Origin: Liopterus haemorrhoidalis
Taxonomy: Eukaryota; Arthropoda; Insecta; Coleoptera; Dytiscidae
Assembly (NCBI GenBank): GCA_963971575.1
Contig: OZ020624.1
Span: 3,663,001 to 3,727,000 of the forward strand
DNA length: 64,000 bases
Direction of reading: 5' to 3'
Of the stretch, positions 42,301-53,627 are shown one piece after another; positions within the stretch are counted from its first letter, which is position 1; each line of letters starts with the position of its first letter. The position numbers were made by a program, and so were the translations under genes. The notes beneath the pieces were generated by a model. That model was given only the letters and a program-made list of their open reading frames with translations. It was not told the origin of the DNA and ran no database searches.

Positions 42301-42748
42301 ATTTATATCGGTTTTCGTTCCAGCCAAAATAACGGTTTATTTCGGTTTTCGGTTCAGTTCCGAGTGATACATTTTTAAATGCTTTTATTTGTATTAGAAA
42401 TTTATTTTCTACTATAATTTCGAAGAACATTTTATTCCTTATTTTGTAATAATCATACCAAAGCCACTGCCAGGGGAGGGGTTCTGGACGTTCACCTCCC
42501 CCCCCCCCCAAATTAATAGAATCGGATTTTTTTACTTCTCAGTTAAAAACATTACGATTTTTTTCTGCTCATCAGTTTAAAAAAGAATCTTAAATAAAAT
42601 GTAATTTATATTTTGGTTCACTACCCTTAACATTATCTGAACCGAAATAAACCGATATTTTTTTTCAGTTCAGCTCCAGATTTCTTTCCGACAAAAATAA
42701 CTTTTTTTTCTGTTTTCGGTTTTGGGTTCAGTTCCGTTTCGAAGCCCT
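42301..42748. mobile_element. hAT-like MITE, right end and internal repeats
   Basis: The right end, read on the minus strand, is CAGGGCTTCGAAACGGAACT followed by GAACCCAAAACCG. The interior repeats CGGTTTTCGGTTCAGTTCC-like and ACCGAAATAAACCG-like blocks. CAGGGCTTCG-type TIRs are common in insect hAT MITEs. A clear left TIR is not found, so the element is truncated. A poly-C run lies at about 42498-42510. Confidence 0.55.
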
Positions 42749-42989
42749 GATATGAACAATATTTCGCAGATTTATTCTCTACGAATCTACAAATATAATT
42801 ACATATAGAAATGTTTAGGGTTTCGTAGGCATAAACAAGAAACTCTAGACACTCCTATTTTCTTTGACTGATATGAACAATATTTTGCAGATTTATTCTC
42901 TAAGAATCTGGGAATAAAATAACATATAATAAAGTCTAGGGTTTCTTAGGCATAAACGAGAAACTCTAAACACTTCTATATCCTTTGAC
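42748..42989. repeat. 121-bp tandem duplication
   Basis: Units 42748-42868 and 42869-42989 share ATATGAACAATATTTYGCAG, TTTATTCTCTAMGAATCT and AGGGTTTCKTAGGCATAAAC. Differences are scattered. It starts exactly at the hAT-like end. Confidence 0.9.
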
Positions 42990-43384
42990 CATATTACATA
43001 CAAAATATATAGAAGTGGCCCAAGTACACTTTCTTGTACTGGGGCCACTTCTAGTGTAAGCCAATTGTACAGAATTTTAAGATCGTTGTTAATCTTTTGA
43101 ATAAGATTTTGACTATCAGAATCAGAGCCCCTTATCGTGGTGTCGTCAGCGAAGGCTACAAATTCTGAGCTCAGAGTATCCCCTGCAATGTCATTTACAT
43201 ACAAAATATATAGAAGTGGCCCAAGTACACTTCCTTGCGGTACATCTTGATTTACTCTTAAATGACTTGATTTTGTATTGCCTATCTGAACATATTGCAT
43301 CCTATTATCTAAATATGATGAGAGCCAATCATAAGCCTTGCCGCGCAGTCCCAAATTTAAAAAGTGGAAAGACATTTTTAACAC
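42990..43384 (-). pseudogene. LINE RT fragment (Jockey/CR1-type) with internal duplication
   Basis: The minus-strand frame reads FHFLNLGLRGKAYDWLSSYL, MQYVQIGNTKSS, QDVPQGSVLGPLLYILYVND, FVAFADDTTI and LKILYNWL. This is RT motifs 4 to 6, with FADD as the catalytic motif. A 43-bp piece (ATATAGAAGTGGCCCAAGTA) around the QGSVLGPLLYILY codons is duplicated at about 42993-43036, after which the frame leaves the LINE. A short hairpin GGCCCAAGTAC...GTACTGGGGCC is formed at 43018-43047. Confidence 0.8.
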
Positions 43385-43399
43385 GGGAAGTACTTTGAA

Positions 43400-44230
43400 A
43401 AAGTTTTTAAGTAAGCCCTTATCTCAAAACTTTTTAACGCCCTACGTAAACTTTGTTTTTGGTTTCAAATTTTAGAGTTTTTTTTTTCATTTATCCATTT
43501 TTAATTAATTATACATATTCTAAACTCAGTCAGGGGACAGATGCTGTATAAAATATTTTAATTAATTTTTGTGGTCGAGTGGAACTGTTAAAAGCGGTAA
43601 GAAAGTGCGCGTAATCAATAAATATACATTTACTGAAATAGAGCGATAAAAATCAATTATATAATTAAAGTTGTCGCTTTAATAATTTAAGTAATAATTG
43701 CTTAGAGTCATGTCTTACACCGTTCGTGTGTATGAAATTCGTTTAATCCATTAATTAAGCTGATGTAATGACACTTTTTATAACTTCGATGTGAGTAAAT
43801 TAGCTAATAAAAATTCTAGTAAAAAGTAAAAATTGTTCAATTTATATCTTCATCTGCATGCAACGAATTTATAATCGATTTTTAATCCAACTTAAATAAG
43901 ACTGGAAAATGCAATTCCAATCTACGTTACTCAGTTATTTGAAATTAATATGGGATGCCCAGTATGGGATTAAACTGGGATAATACTTTGTCAACTGAAA
44001 TGCCAGTACACTGAAATAAAGCGCGGATCAACTATGGCTATTAGAACTACAATGGCCATTCTAGAACGTAAATAAGGTTGTTATATATTTTGAACAGAAG
44101 TATCTAAATTTCATGGTGAAACATTATATATAATTTAAAAAAAACTACGTCAGAGTAGGCCGAGAAAAAAATCTCGTATGTCTTTGAATTTATTTTATTT
44201 CCTATAATTAGATTTCTTATGTAAAATATA
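43400..44230. other. Unassigned stretch
   Basis: AT-rich, no recognised gene, element end or repeat. Confidence 0.4.
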
Positions 44231-44445
44231 GAACACTATGGTATACGAGATAAAATCTTAAAATGGATTGAAGCTTTTCTCTCTGAGTTAGTTTTCCACG
44301 TCAGGATGGATAAATCGTTTTCCAACAGTAGTTAGCGGGGTGCCACAGGGTTCAGTCTTGGGACCTTTATTATTCCTAATATTTGTAGTGGACGTTTTGC
44401 AGCATATTCAGTCCTGGAGTTGCATGTTTGCGACTGATCAACCTA
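44231..44445 (+). pseudogene. LINE RT fragment
   Basis: The frames read EHYGIRDKILKWIEAFLSE, then after a frameshift SGVPQGSVLGPLLFLIFVVD and WSCMFATDQ, where the catalytic FADD-like motif is ATDQ. Short, frameshifted and inactive. It is a different copy from the fragments at 42990 and 48115. Confidence 0.72.
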
Positions 44446-44542
44446 CGTTGATCACTTGTTTTGTCTTGTTGGTTATTGTTTTTACTTGTTTTCCATAGCC
44501 AACTACTCATAATTGCCTACTTTAATTGAAATATAACATTAA

Positions 44543-45581
44543 GGGCCGAAAGTTCCAGTTCCTAATAAACTCCCTAATAGTTATTAGACACATAATATAT
44601 TTATCAAGCTAATAAATTTATTGGTGATTTCCAAGACAAAATCCTTCTAATAGTTTATTAGCAACATAATTTTTTGTTTTTGTATTGGTATTTCTTATGA
44701 AGATAGTAACACGGTGCAAGAGAGATAGAGCTATACGCAAATTTGTAGAGCTAAAGTGAGATGAAATTTTGACACTGAATATTTTGACATTAAATATTTT
44801 GACAATAAATAGTTTGACTTGACATTCAATGACATTACGTATATTTTTTGTGTTACTGTTAAAATGACAATTAAACGGCGTTCAACAAATTTTATCACAG
44901 AAAAAGAGGACAATATAGATAGAAGAGAAGTTAATAAAAATAGCATTTTATAATACAAAAGTGAATGAAAATAAGAAGACAGCCATATTTTGCTTTATTT
45001 TACATTCCTTAAACAATATGAATTGAACTTATTAGCAATTTTCAGACACACATCTTTATTATTCTGCCAATAATTGCGTCGCTCTTCTTATTTTCTATCA
45101 TTTTTATATAAATAGTAATGCTTAAAGTATTGTTTGTAATGTGTTGTAATCGTAATTGAAATAAATACATATATAAAAATAAAAGACAATATTTATTAAA
45201 AAATATATATTTATATTTTGTTCTTTATATATCACATTTACAATAAATGCCCAAAATATTCTAAAAACGGTTGTCCATAATTTATAAATTCATCCAGAAA
45301 GATCGTCAATTTCGTCAAAATACAACTAAAATATATATAAAACACTAAAATCACCATTATAGAAATGTTTAAAAACTACACATTCGTACATTCTTTTAAA
45401 ATTATACTGTTTTTCAATTAAAATTGAAATATTAACGCTTTATTAAGCACTTCATGTTGCCTATAAGTTATTAGACAAGTAAGCCTGTTTATTAGCAACG
45501 TAATAACTATTTCGGGGTGGAACTCTCGGAAAAAAAAATATGTTGCTAATAAACTTATTGGACAGTTGGAACTCTCGGCCC
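44543..45581. mobile_element. PIF/Harbinger-like non-autonomous element
   Basis: The left end GGGCCGAAAGTTCCAGTTCC and the right end (minus strand) GGGCCGAGAGTTCCAACTGT are imperfect TIRs. TAA flanks both (44540-44542 and 45582-45584). Length is 1039 bp. A plus-strand segment from 44863 (MTIKRRSTNFITEKED) has the look of the start of a Harbinger Myb/SANT-like protein but ends after about 30 codons; this is a weak call. TATTAGCAACATAATAACTATT-like patches are repeated in both arms. Confidence 0.82.
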
Positions 45582-45584
45582 TAA

Positions 45585-46454
45585 ATGTACAATAAGCAAT
45601 ATATTTACATATTTTTTTCAGTATCCCTAGACTTTTCCGATGTGTGTATTTTGCGATTTAAACTTTGATTGCCCCTCCAGTTGCTTAAGCCTAGAGTCGC
45701 TACTGCATATGTGACTGTATGTGTATATTTATAGAAATAAATAAAGAGTTATATTGAGAATATGATCAATCATTTATCTAGAAAATGTAAACTCATTTCC
45801 TTCCATGAAAAATTTGGTGGAAGTTGGCGGAGAAATATCATACATTTTTAAAAAATCTCTATTAACCTCGGACCTGTGAGCATTTTTTCTGGTAATAATT
45901 TGTGCATTTTGGGTGGCGTTATCGACTCCCTGACAAGAGTAAACGAGCGAACGAACAGGCCGGTACTTGTCGACCATTTCTCAAGCTCCGCAGTATCTCG
46001 CTACTTCGCTAAATCGACTGGATTTTTTACCAGTTTCGTATCGTGAAACGAAACGTTCAAATTTTACGGATGGAGTATCTGTTCAAATGTTACAACATTT
46101 TTAAAAGTCGAAAACAGCTTTCCGTTAAAATATATTGAACAGATTTATAATTTTTTTTACTAAGTTTATTATATCATACTTTCTCAATGCTTTTGTATCT
46201 ATAATCATTAGTAATGAAAAAGGCCTATAGAAAACCCGTAGACTCTTTTAAAATATGATTAACTAATAAAAACAAATTGGTGTGAATTCTTAACAGTTAA
46301 CCTGTATATATAGGTAAAATTGTCAGTATTTCATGTACATTCGTTTTTCTGAAGATGGCCTAACAACCCGAAATATATTAAGTTTTAATAAAATATTTTG
46401 TGGAATATAACCAAGTGTCTTATTTACTGTTTATTCATCATGTTCCATCAAGAG
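45585..46454. other. Unassigned; possible Penelope-like 3' end
   Basis: At about 46350-46415, TTTCTGAAGATGGCCTAACA, CCGAAATATATTAAG and TTTTAATAAAATATTTTG resemble the 3' UTR of Penelope-like elements (GAAGATGGCC...CGAAA...AATAAAA). A Penelope-like RT fragment lies 560 bp away on the opposite strand. Otherwise nothing is recognised. Confidence 0.4.
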
Positions 46455-46458
46455 TTAA

Positions 46459-46930
46459 GTGGGAAACAGAATGCAACGAGTTTGACGGCGCGTTGACGCC
46501 GTTCGTACGGCGCTATCTGTCAGGAGAAAGTTAAACCCAAGCTGTCGAACGCAAGTGCACAGAATGGACAACGTCCTACGCCGTTCGACCGCCGTTGATA
46601 CTGAATGTTCGTCAACTTCCAACTTTTGACGCCGTTGAACGTTGACGCAGAACACCTAACCTCAGTTTTTACTGAATAATAAAGTGTTTGTATGTATAAA
46701 TAACTTGCATACAACATAAATAACATCACACACAAGTCTTCATCATCCATTATACTTTTAATAAAAGAAAGCGCATGTATAAACACAGATATAGGTTGTC
46801 AAGTGACACTTGACGGCGTTAAAAATTATTGCATTGTGTGCAGGCGAAAATTCTCAACGGCGCTAACGCAACGCTGTCGCAAATGACGGCGCGCTGACGC
46901 TGTAGCGCGCTGTGCATTCTGTTCCAGGCT
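46459..46930. mobile_element. CpG-rich MITE flanked by TTAA
   Basis: Both ends carry GRAACAGAATGCA in inverted orientation (left GGGAAACAGAATGCAACG, right TGCATTCTGTTCCAGG) within 2-6 bp of TTAA (46455-46458 and 46931-46934). The subterminal arms are rich in GACGGCG and GCGCTGACGC, very unlike the surrounding DNA. TTAA duplication suggests a piggyBac-type MITE, but the unequal spacers (GT against AGCC) leave doubt. Length is 472 bp, without coding potential. Confidence 0.6.
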
Positions 46931-46971
46931 TTAACAGCTATCAATATTGTTACTAATATAATTCACGAAAT

Positions 46972-47207
46972 AATTAAGTGGCCTCTCTGTACCAGTCCAG
47001 GCAAATTACATCGTCAACATATCTGTACCAAAATGAAAAACTATTATTGAAGGATTTATTATGTATTTCTGTTATCAATGGGGACAGGGGTAAGCCCATT
47101 GCTAGCCCTTCTTCTTGCATGTAAAATTGATCATTAAATATAAAATAATTTTGTTTTAGGCAAATCTCTAATAAATCTGTTAATTCAGTTAATAAAATTG
47201 GGTACAA
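46972..47207 (-). pseudogene. Penelope-like element reverse-transcriptase fragment
   Basis: The frame reads LEICLKQNYFIFNDQFYMQE, EGLAMGLPLSPLITEI, then FWYRYVDDVICL. The GLAMGxPLSP and RYVDDV motifs are characteristic of Penelope-like RT, not LINE RT. Only about 75 residues remain. GIY-YIG endonuclease is absent. Confidence 0.85.
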
Positions 47208-47224
47208 ATTACTTTTAAAGATTA

Positions 47225-47860
47225 TTTTTAGGGTTTTGTAGGTATGGCCACAAAAAAAAACCTTATGTCACTCATGTGTCTCCGGGTCTGTCTGTACGGT
47301 AGAAATTGTAGCCAAACGGCTTAACGTAGAAAGTTGAAATTTGGCATGCTTATACAACTTTTGGACCCACGAATAGAAAAATACTAAAGTTTCAAAAAAC
47401 ACATCTCATTTTGAGTGGCATACCAAATGAAACCTCTTAATGCGTGGATCAACAAACAAATTTTTATTTATTTTTTATTGGATTTTCGCCAAAAATGTTT
47501 TTATCCCCCACCCTATCTCCGAAAAGAATTGATCTAAAAATCTGAAAAAAGACTCCGTAATGAACAAGTTTTTCGAAAAATGTCGATTTTTTTGTGTCGT
47601 TGATAAAAAAAAAATATATTATGTGGGAAATCTCTTAAGACGTAAAAATGTGCAAAAGTTCTTGTCCCGCACCCTTTTACCCAAAGGGATTAAAATAAAA
47701 ATCTGAAAAAATTATAGGTAATGTATATTGATTTGAGCCAGAAACGTACGAGAAATTTTTTTGATCAGGTTGTGAAAAATATGGCAGTTTTTGTGTTTTT
47801 GACAAAATTAATTATTTTTTTAATTCATGGTTAAATTATGGCTAATATTGTTATTGATTT
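47225..47860 (+). mobile_element. Helentron-like (HINE type A) element, 5' part
   Basis: It starts TTTTTAGGGTTTTGTAGGTA, TGGCCACAAAAAAAAACC, a degenerate GTCT tract (47277-47297), GTAGAAATTGTAGCCAAACG and TTGAAATTTGGCATGCTTAT. The interior CTGAAAAAATTATAGGTAAT block matches 25745-25765. The hairpin end is not found. Confidence 0.72.
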
Positions 47861-48114
47861 TTTGTATTTATAGCTAAGATAGTGCGTGTATTTTTTTTGG
47901 AATTAAAAATATTAAAAAAATAATACATTTTTTTAATAGTTGCGAACTGAGTTACTCACAGCACACCACACTACTCTCTACACTGTAAAATATTTCTTAT
48001 TCTAATGAAGACTTGAATACGAAACAAATGTAGAGAAAAATTAAACGTAATTCTCATTGTCCAAACTGTTACTTTACAGTGTCTGTATAATAACCTGGTG
48101 TCCTAGTATTGAGA

Positions 48115-48720
48115 GTTTATAGTACCGACAAATCACATTTAAAAACCCCACGAACTATATTAAAGATTGCAGTAGGGTCTTCATGAAGACGTCTATTTGC
48201 AAGAGAAGTTAAATTCAAACTTTCATAGCACAATAAATATAATCCATAAGCCAACTTTGTAAAACTCTATCACAGAAATGTCTTTTTTATAACATTTTAA
48301 TATTAGGAATAGAAGAGGATGAAAACCTAACCTTGTGGAACTCCACTTAGGACAAGATCTTACATTTACAAAGAATCACCAATGCGAATCTGAAACGATA
48401 TGTCAGATAAAAATGTTTGAACAATATATGTGTGTACAATTCGTAATTTTTAGGTGCCATCTCCAGTTCCAACAAATCACAAATCAAAACCCCACGAACA
48501 ATATTAAACATTGCAGTAGGGTCTTCGTGAAGATGTTTGTAAGAGAAGCTAAATTCAAACTTTCATAGAACAATGAATATAATCCACAAGCCAACTTTGT
48601 AAAATGTCTGTGTAACTTTCTTATTACAGCAATGGCTTTTTTGATACGTTTTAAGGTTAGGAAAAGAAGAGGACCTAAAATAGAGCCTTGTGAAACTTCA
48701 CTAAGCACAATTTGTGACTT
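48115..48720 (-). pseudogene. Two direct copies of a LINE RT remnant
   Basis: Copy 1 (about 48115-48350) and copy 2 (about 48477-48715) share CCCACGAACWATATTAAASATTGCAGTAGGGTCTTC-like blocks about 357 bp apart. Minus-strand frames give LSGVPQG-like sequence (copy 1) and VSQGSILGPLLFLTLKRIKK, then AIAVIRKLHRHFTKLA (copy 2), with the RT QGSILGPLLF motif. Frames are broken. Confidence 0.65.
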
Positions 48721-49420
48721 TAATAGTCACCTATTTGAATCTGGAAAGACATATCAGATAAAAATGCTTTAACATTTGTACGCACCGTTAGTAATATTAG
48801 GGCGACATCACTTAGAAAACGTTGGAAACTATTGCTTAACACACATAATCTTTTTCGAGACCTTTCACTGGGCTAGAGATGGTCACTCTTCCTTTTCAGA
48901 TCCTCTGTTACGAGTGATGCGAAAAGTCAACTCATCTGACAATTTGCTAGACGGGATAGAGTTTGTTAGTTTCAACTGTAGTTGTCTTGTGTATAACAGT
49001 AAATATTAATCGTATTGTCATAACAAAACAAGTAAATCTTCAATATTTTCCATGCATTTAAATATAAGTGAACAATCGCATTACCATGAGAATGACACAG
49101 TTCCGGTACATACAAATAGAATCCAAGAGACTGTGTATTCCCATTGCACGAGCTTGCAACTCATGCTGGTATTATCGTGCATTTGCAACAGTCCATTAAT
49201 ACAAATATCTATGCGCTCCGAGTCCATGAGTCCATTTCGGACCTGCATACACTAGACAATGGACTTAATATCATATTCCGTACATGACAAGCGATAGAGT
49301 AAATAGAAACCATAGACGTACATGATTTTCTACTCCCCTACAAAAAAGTAAATTACATTTAATTGATTTAGAAGAATTCGACGAATAGTGGTCTTGCAAG
49401 TATAAAGGATACATAAAAAA
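48721..49420. other. Unassigned stretch
   Basis: No gene or element end was recognised here. Composition is slightly less AT-rich than in neighbouring stretches. Confidence 0.4.
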
Positions 49421-50024
49421 GTTTATGTGAAGTGTCAATTTTCACACATGTCAGGGTTTTGTAGGTATTTAATATTTGTAAGAAGCCAACATAATACTGG
49501 ACGTCTAGGAATATTTGTTCTATAATCACATCAAATTCATTTGATGTGATGTTATCAAAAAATGTCTCAAATAAAAGTTGATAGTTATTGCTTTTATAGC
49601 AACTTTTGTTAAATAAATTTTTTCGAAATGTTTCTCTGTTGTGAAATATTCACAAAAATCTTAAAACCGACACGCGTCAACTCCCACTTCTAGTCAACCG
49701 ATTTTTACCAAAAGTTGATCAACTCGTGCTATTGATGTCAAAAGCTTAAATATGAAGTTTCATAAAAATCCTTTCAGACGAATTCGCACTGCACGTGTAC
49801 ACAGACAGACAGACAGACAGACAGGCAGACAGACACATAGACAGACAAACAGACAGACTGACAGACAGACTGACAGACATCAAGCTAAAAATAGTCAAAA
49901 CGTTATGTAGCGACCTCAATTCGTGGAGATCCATCGAAATCTCGAAATGTCAAAATCACAATACCTCCCTTATATATGTTGGCGGTCGGTAAAAATGATA
50001 TCTTAATTATAATAATCGTAAAAA
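49421..50024 (-). mobile_element. Helentron-like (HINE type B), first of a tandem pair
   Basis: The hairpin end is GAAGTGTCAATTTTCACACA, then TGTCAGGGTTTTGTAGGTAT. An internal palindrome ATCACATCAAATTCATTTGATGTGAT-like (49525-49552), a GACA tract (49800-49880) and the other end (CCTCCCTTATATATGTTGGC, GGTCGGTAAAAATGATATC) follow. The next element begins directly after AATCGTAAAAA. Interior order matches the copies at 62527 and 63600. Confidence 0.82.
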
Positions 50025-50035
50025 GCACATTTAAA

Positions 50036-50464
50036 AAAATTGATGTGAAGTGTCAATTTTCACACATGTCAGGGTTTTGTAGGTATTTAATATTTGTAAG
50101 AAGCCAACATAATACTGGATGTCTAGGAATATTTGTTCTATAATCACATCAAAATCATTTGATGTGATGTTATCAAAAAATGTCTCAATTAAAAGTTGAT
50201 AGTTATTGCTTTTATAGCAACTTTTGTTAAATACATTTTTTCGAAATGTTCCTCTGTTGTGAAATATTCGCAAAAATGTTAAAGCCGACACGAGTAAACT
50301 TCCACTTCTAGTCAATCGACCGATTTTTACCAAAAGCTTAAATATGAAGTTTCATAAAAATCCTTTCAGACGAATTCGCACTGCACGTGTACACAGACAG
50401 ACAGATAGGTAGACAGGCAGACAGGCAGACAGACACACAGACAGACAGACAGACAGACAGACAC

Positions 50465-50526
<62 letters not shown>

Positions 50527-50655
50527 CGAAAGACATCATGCTTCGTGGAGATCCATCGAAATCTCGAAATGTCAAAATCGGTATGATCACAATACCTCCC
50601 TTATATATGTTGGCGGTCTGTAAAAATGATATCTTAATTATAATAATCGTAAAAA
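50036..50655 (-). mobile_element. Helentron-like (HINE type B), second of a tandem pair
   Basis: It repeats the element at 49421 in the same orientation with a 618-bp period and few differences, including the downstream TATCTTAATTATAATAATCG. The GACA tract is longer (50395-50524). A short segment present in copy 1 just before the tract (TGATCAACTCGTGCTATTG) is missing. Confidence 0.85.
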
Positions 50656-50782
50656 ACAAATCTGAAGTATTTTACAGCTCATGGAATATTTTTTTTAAAT
50701 TACATTTAAAGTCAGTTATACACTACAAAATTAACCAAACTAAACAGATCTGGTTTGTCCGTACAAAAGTGAACGCCAAATA

Positions 50783-52092
50783 CAAGGTGTCTCAAAAGAA
50801 ATTTTATATTTAGTGGATCGATTAAAAAAAAAGTAAGCCGTATATAGAAAAAATGTTTATTAATTATTAAAATGCACTTTTTGGGGATTTATTTCTTAAA
50901 AATAATATCGTCTAAATGTAGACCCTCGCGTTCTCGGCACTCATTTAAGCGAACAGTAAAATTACTTATGACGTCTCGGCAGGTGGACTCAGGGATGGCT
51001 GCCATTTCGTGACGGATATTTTCTTTCAAATGCGCCAGTGAAGTCGGTTTATTGGCGTAAACTTTAGATTTAAGATAACCCCATAGGAAAAAGTCCATAG
51101 GGGTTAAATCTGGACTGCGTGGAGGCCAATTTATGTCACCTCTCCGGGAGATCAATTTGCCTGAGAAAATTTCACGAACACGTGGCAGAGACATATTGGA
51201 CGTGTGTGAAGTTGCTCCGTCCTGTTGGAACTATGTTCTTTGGTTATAGCTAGGAAAGTTTTGCAGTTCAGGTACCAAGAAGTTGTCTAACATCTCCACA
51301 TAACGCTCTGAATTCATTGTAACTGCACGCCCCCTTTCGTCTTCAAAAAAGTAAGGGCCGATAATTCCTCGCGCCGACATCGCAGCCCATACGGTCACTT
51401 TAGGCGAATGTAGGGGTTTCTGATGTTTGCGTTTCGGATTCGTTGCACTCCAGTAGCGGCAGTTCTGCTTATTTACGTGGCCATTAAGATGAAAATGAGC
51501 TTCATCCGAAAACAAAATGTTGGTAAACGTTGAAAATCGCTCAATCACCTGATTTACGAAATTAAGCCTCTGACTGGCATCTTGGGGCTTTAATTCTTGC
51601 ACCAATTGAATTTTGTAGGGGTGCAGCTTTAGGTCTTTGTGCATAATGCGATATAATGATGATCTATGCACATTTAAAGCACTTGCGCGCTTCCGAATTG
51701 AAAGGTTCGGGTCGTCACGAACAGACTGATTAACATTCTCCACGTTTTCTACCGTTCTTGATGACCTAGGTCACCCGGATTTTGATTTATCCAGCGTTGT
51801 ACCAGTCACTTCAAACTTTTTAACCCAATGTCGAATGAGAGGAATGCTTGGCGCATCATTTAAGTGGCGAAAACCTCGAATACTGCAGAATTTTCTACGC
51901 GCTACAGTCGCCGAATCACCGTTTTTGTAAAACTCTCGCACGCATAACGCGCGGTCTACTCCCGAGAAACGCTCCATAGCGACTTAATTCCCAAGAGCCA
52001 GGCTACCGATTGACATAACCCCCGCGCCCCTCGGATACGTTGTGTTCACGCAGTAAGCTAAATAAATATAAAATTTCTTTTGAGACAACTTG
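50783..52092 (-). mobile_element. DD41D mariner (rosa-like), copy 3
   Basis: Complete TIRs (CAAGGTGTCTCAAAAGAAAT and the inverted end with one change, ACAACTTG) with TA on both sides (50781-50782 and 52093-52094). The right flank CTTACAAAACCGTAAAAATG matches a Helentron-like type A terminus, so it inserted in such an element. The transposase gene has nonsense mutations. Confidence 0.94.
50889..52016 (-). pseudogene. DD41D transposase pseudogene (nonsense mutations)
   Basis: It is collinear with the open copy at 40399-41526. Stops are caused by CGA to TGA in SGRPRS (51771-51773), TGG to TAG before FQQDG (about 51228-51230), and TAA near the start (GNLVA region, about 51982-51988). All three catalytic Asp codons remain, including SPDLTPMDFF. 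No indel larger than single bases is obvious. Confidence 0.92.
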
Positions 52093-52093
52093 T

Positions 52094-52615
52094 ACTTACA
52101 AAACCGTAAAAATGGTTATTGGCAACCAGTGTGGGGTACAGTTGCATCCTTGCACTCCTCTTTGGTTGCCCCCCGCCCTTTGTTGCACCACTTGACTAAC
52201 CTGATACATGTTAGATATTTATAATAATTGAATTGTAAACGGCTGTGAGATGTAATCCTTTCGGTAGCATAAAGGATAATATATGTTCCATAAATGCATT
52301 AGTTGGTAACGAGTATTAAAACAGTATCGGATATTGTGATGTTCCTCGAATAACAAAGCAAATACAAACTATGTAGAACTAGGAGTGGAGTAGTTTCAGC
52401 TCAGCGTTATTCGCATTTAGCGAGCGGCCTCGCCTACTTCTGGCTTCTTGCATTGTTACCACAACTACAGTCGAGAATTTTCAATCCCTATACTCAATAT
52501 AAAGGATTAGAACCAGAGATGAAATCACTTTTATACACAGGGTTAAGAAGCTCACTATAAAATGGTGGTCTAGAAATAGCTATTCCACAATCGACGCACG
52601 AGATTTGATTATAAA
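52094..52615. other. Unassigned stretch
   Basis: After the first 25 bp, which match a Helentron-like end, no family is recognised. Confidence 0.4.
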
Positions 52616-52810
52616 TATTTATGTGGAATGTGCATTTACATACATTTCAGGGCTTTGTAGGTATCTATCAAGTGGTAACAAATTATGGGTTCATATTTTG
52701 AAACGTTACATACAAGTATGAAAAGTCTCAATTTTTTCATACTTGTATGTAACGTTTCCATGGTCATAATAAATATTATCTCTGTTAGATAATACGGCCC
52801 CTCTAAATTT
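52616..52810. mobile_element. Helentron-like fragment with palindrome
   Basis: The hairpin end TATGTGGAATGTGCATTTACATACATTTCAGG-like sequence and GGGCTTTGTAGGTATCTATC is followed at 52701-52757 by a perfect palindrome (24-bp arms, AAACGTTACATACAAGTATG, 9-nt loop). The block CGTTTCCATGGTCAT...ATCTCTGTTAGA is shared with 25190-25235 and 63115-63170. Confidence 0.7.
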
Positions 52811-53025
52811 ATTTTTTGGAACCCATGTTTGTTAAAAAAATATTTTTTTGTTTCATTTATACATATATTTTTTACTCTCAGATCATTCAATAATCTATGT
52901 AGATACAATAAAGAATAAAAAAATGTTAACATTAAAATTAAAGCTACTTATCCTATTTAAATAATAAACCAATTAACAAGTGTTACATTCGCGGCTCCCT
53001 TGTGGGAAGGCCACGGCACCCTAGG

Positions 53026-53100
53026 GCAGTGCTTCTCAACCTTTTATGGCCTAGGACCCCCCAAATTATATAAATATTGTCTGCGGCCCCCTTATATATA
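53026..53100. mobile_element. hAT-like (Charlie-type) end fragment
   Basis: CAGTGCTTCTCAACCTTTTA and CCTAGGACCCCCC resemble the ends of Charlie-type hAT elements. The rest is replaced by AT repeats. Confidence 0.5.
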
Positions 53101-53627
53101 TATACTACAAGACTATATATATATATACGGTGTATCAAGATAATGGGAACACGAGTTTTTTTCGAAAAGGCGACGTTGCTAACACGTCGCTCACACGTCA
53201 AAAATTTTGAACTAAAATTTGTCCACAAAATTGAATGGTAGTATTGAAATTTTCCGAAAAAAACCTGAATTACAGGATATCAAGAACAATTTCAAATTTT
53301 TAAGTGGGAACGTATGTCATATTGGATATCTTTGGATAGAGCTTTTCAACAACTTTTCCTCAAACATTTTTTTAATATCTTTTACGGTTGACAAAAAAAC
53401 TGTGATATTTTTAAATGACGATTATATTCCCTATAACGACTTGAAAGTTAAGTTTTTTATTTACAAGTGTTCAAAGTGCCTTCCATTTTAATTTAAACAC
53501 ATTCGCATCCTTACTCTTGAGTTACCTGTAGTTCTGTAGTTTGGAGATCAATTAAAAAAATATATAATAACAAATATTGCACTTTCAAATCGTACCTATT
53601 TCAATATATATAACAGATATAACAGAT
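53101..53627. other. Unassigned stretch
   Basis: ACGGTGTATCAAGATAATGG near 53139 looks like the outer end of a DNA transposon, but no partner was located. The plus-strand ORF at 53219-53491 matches nothing I know. Confidence 0.3.

Noticed and set aside
46350..47207. A single Penelope-like element spanning the 3'-end-like motif and the RT fragment
   Set aside because: The two parts are on opposite strands and separated by the TTAA-flanked MITE, so a single element is not demonstrated.
47998..48035. CTAATGAAG ... ACGAAAC, similar ribozyme-like core
   Set aside because: The core differs from CTGATGA at a required base and no flanking stems are found.
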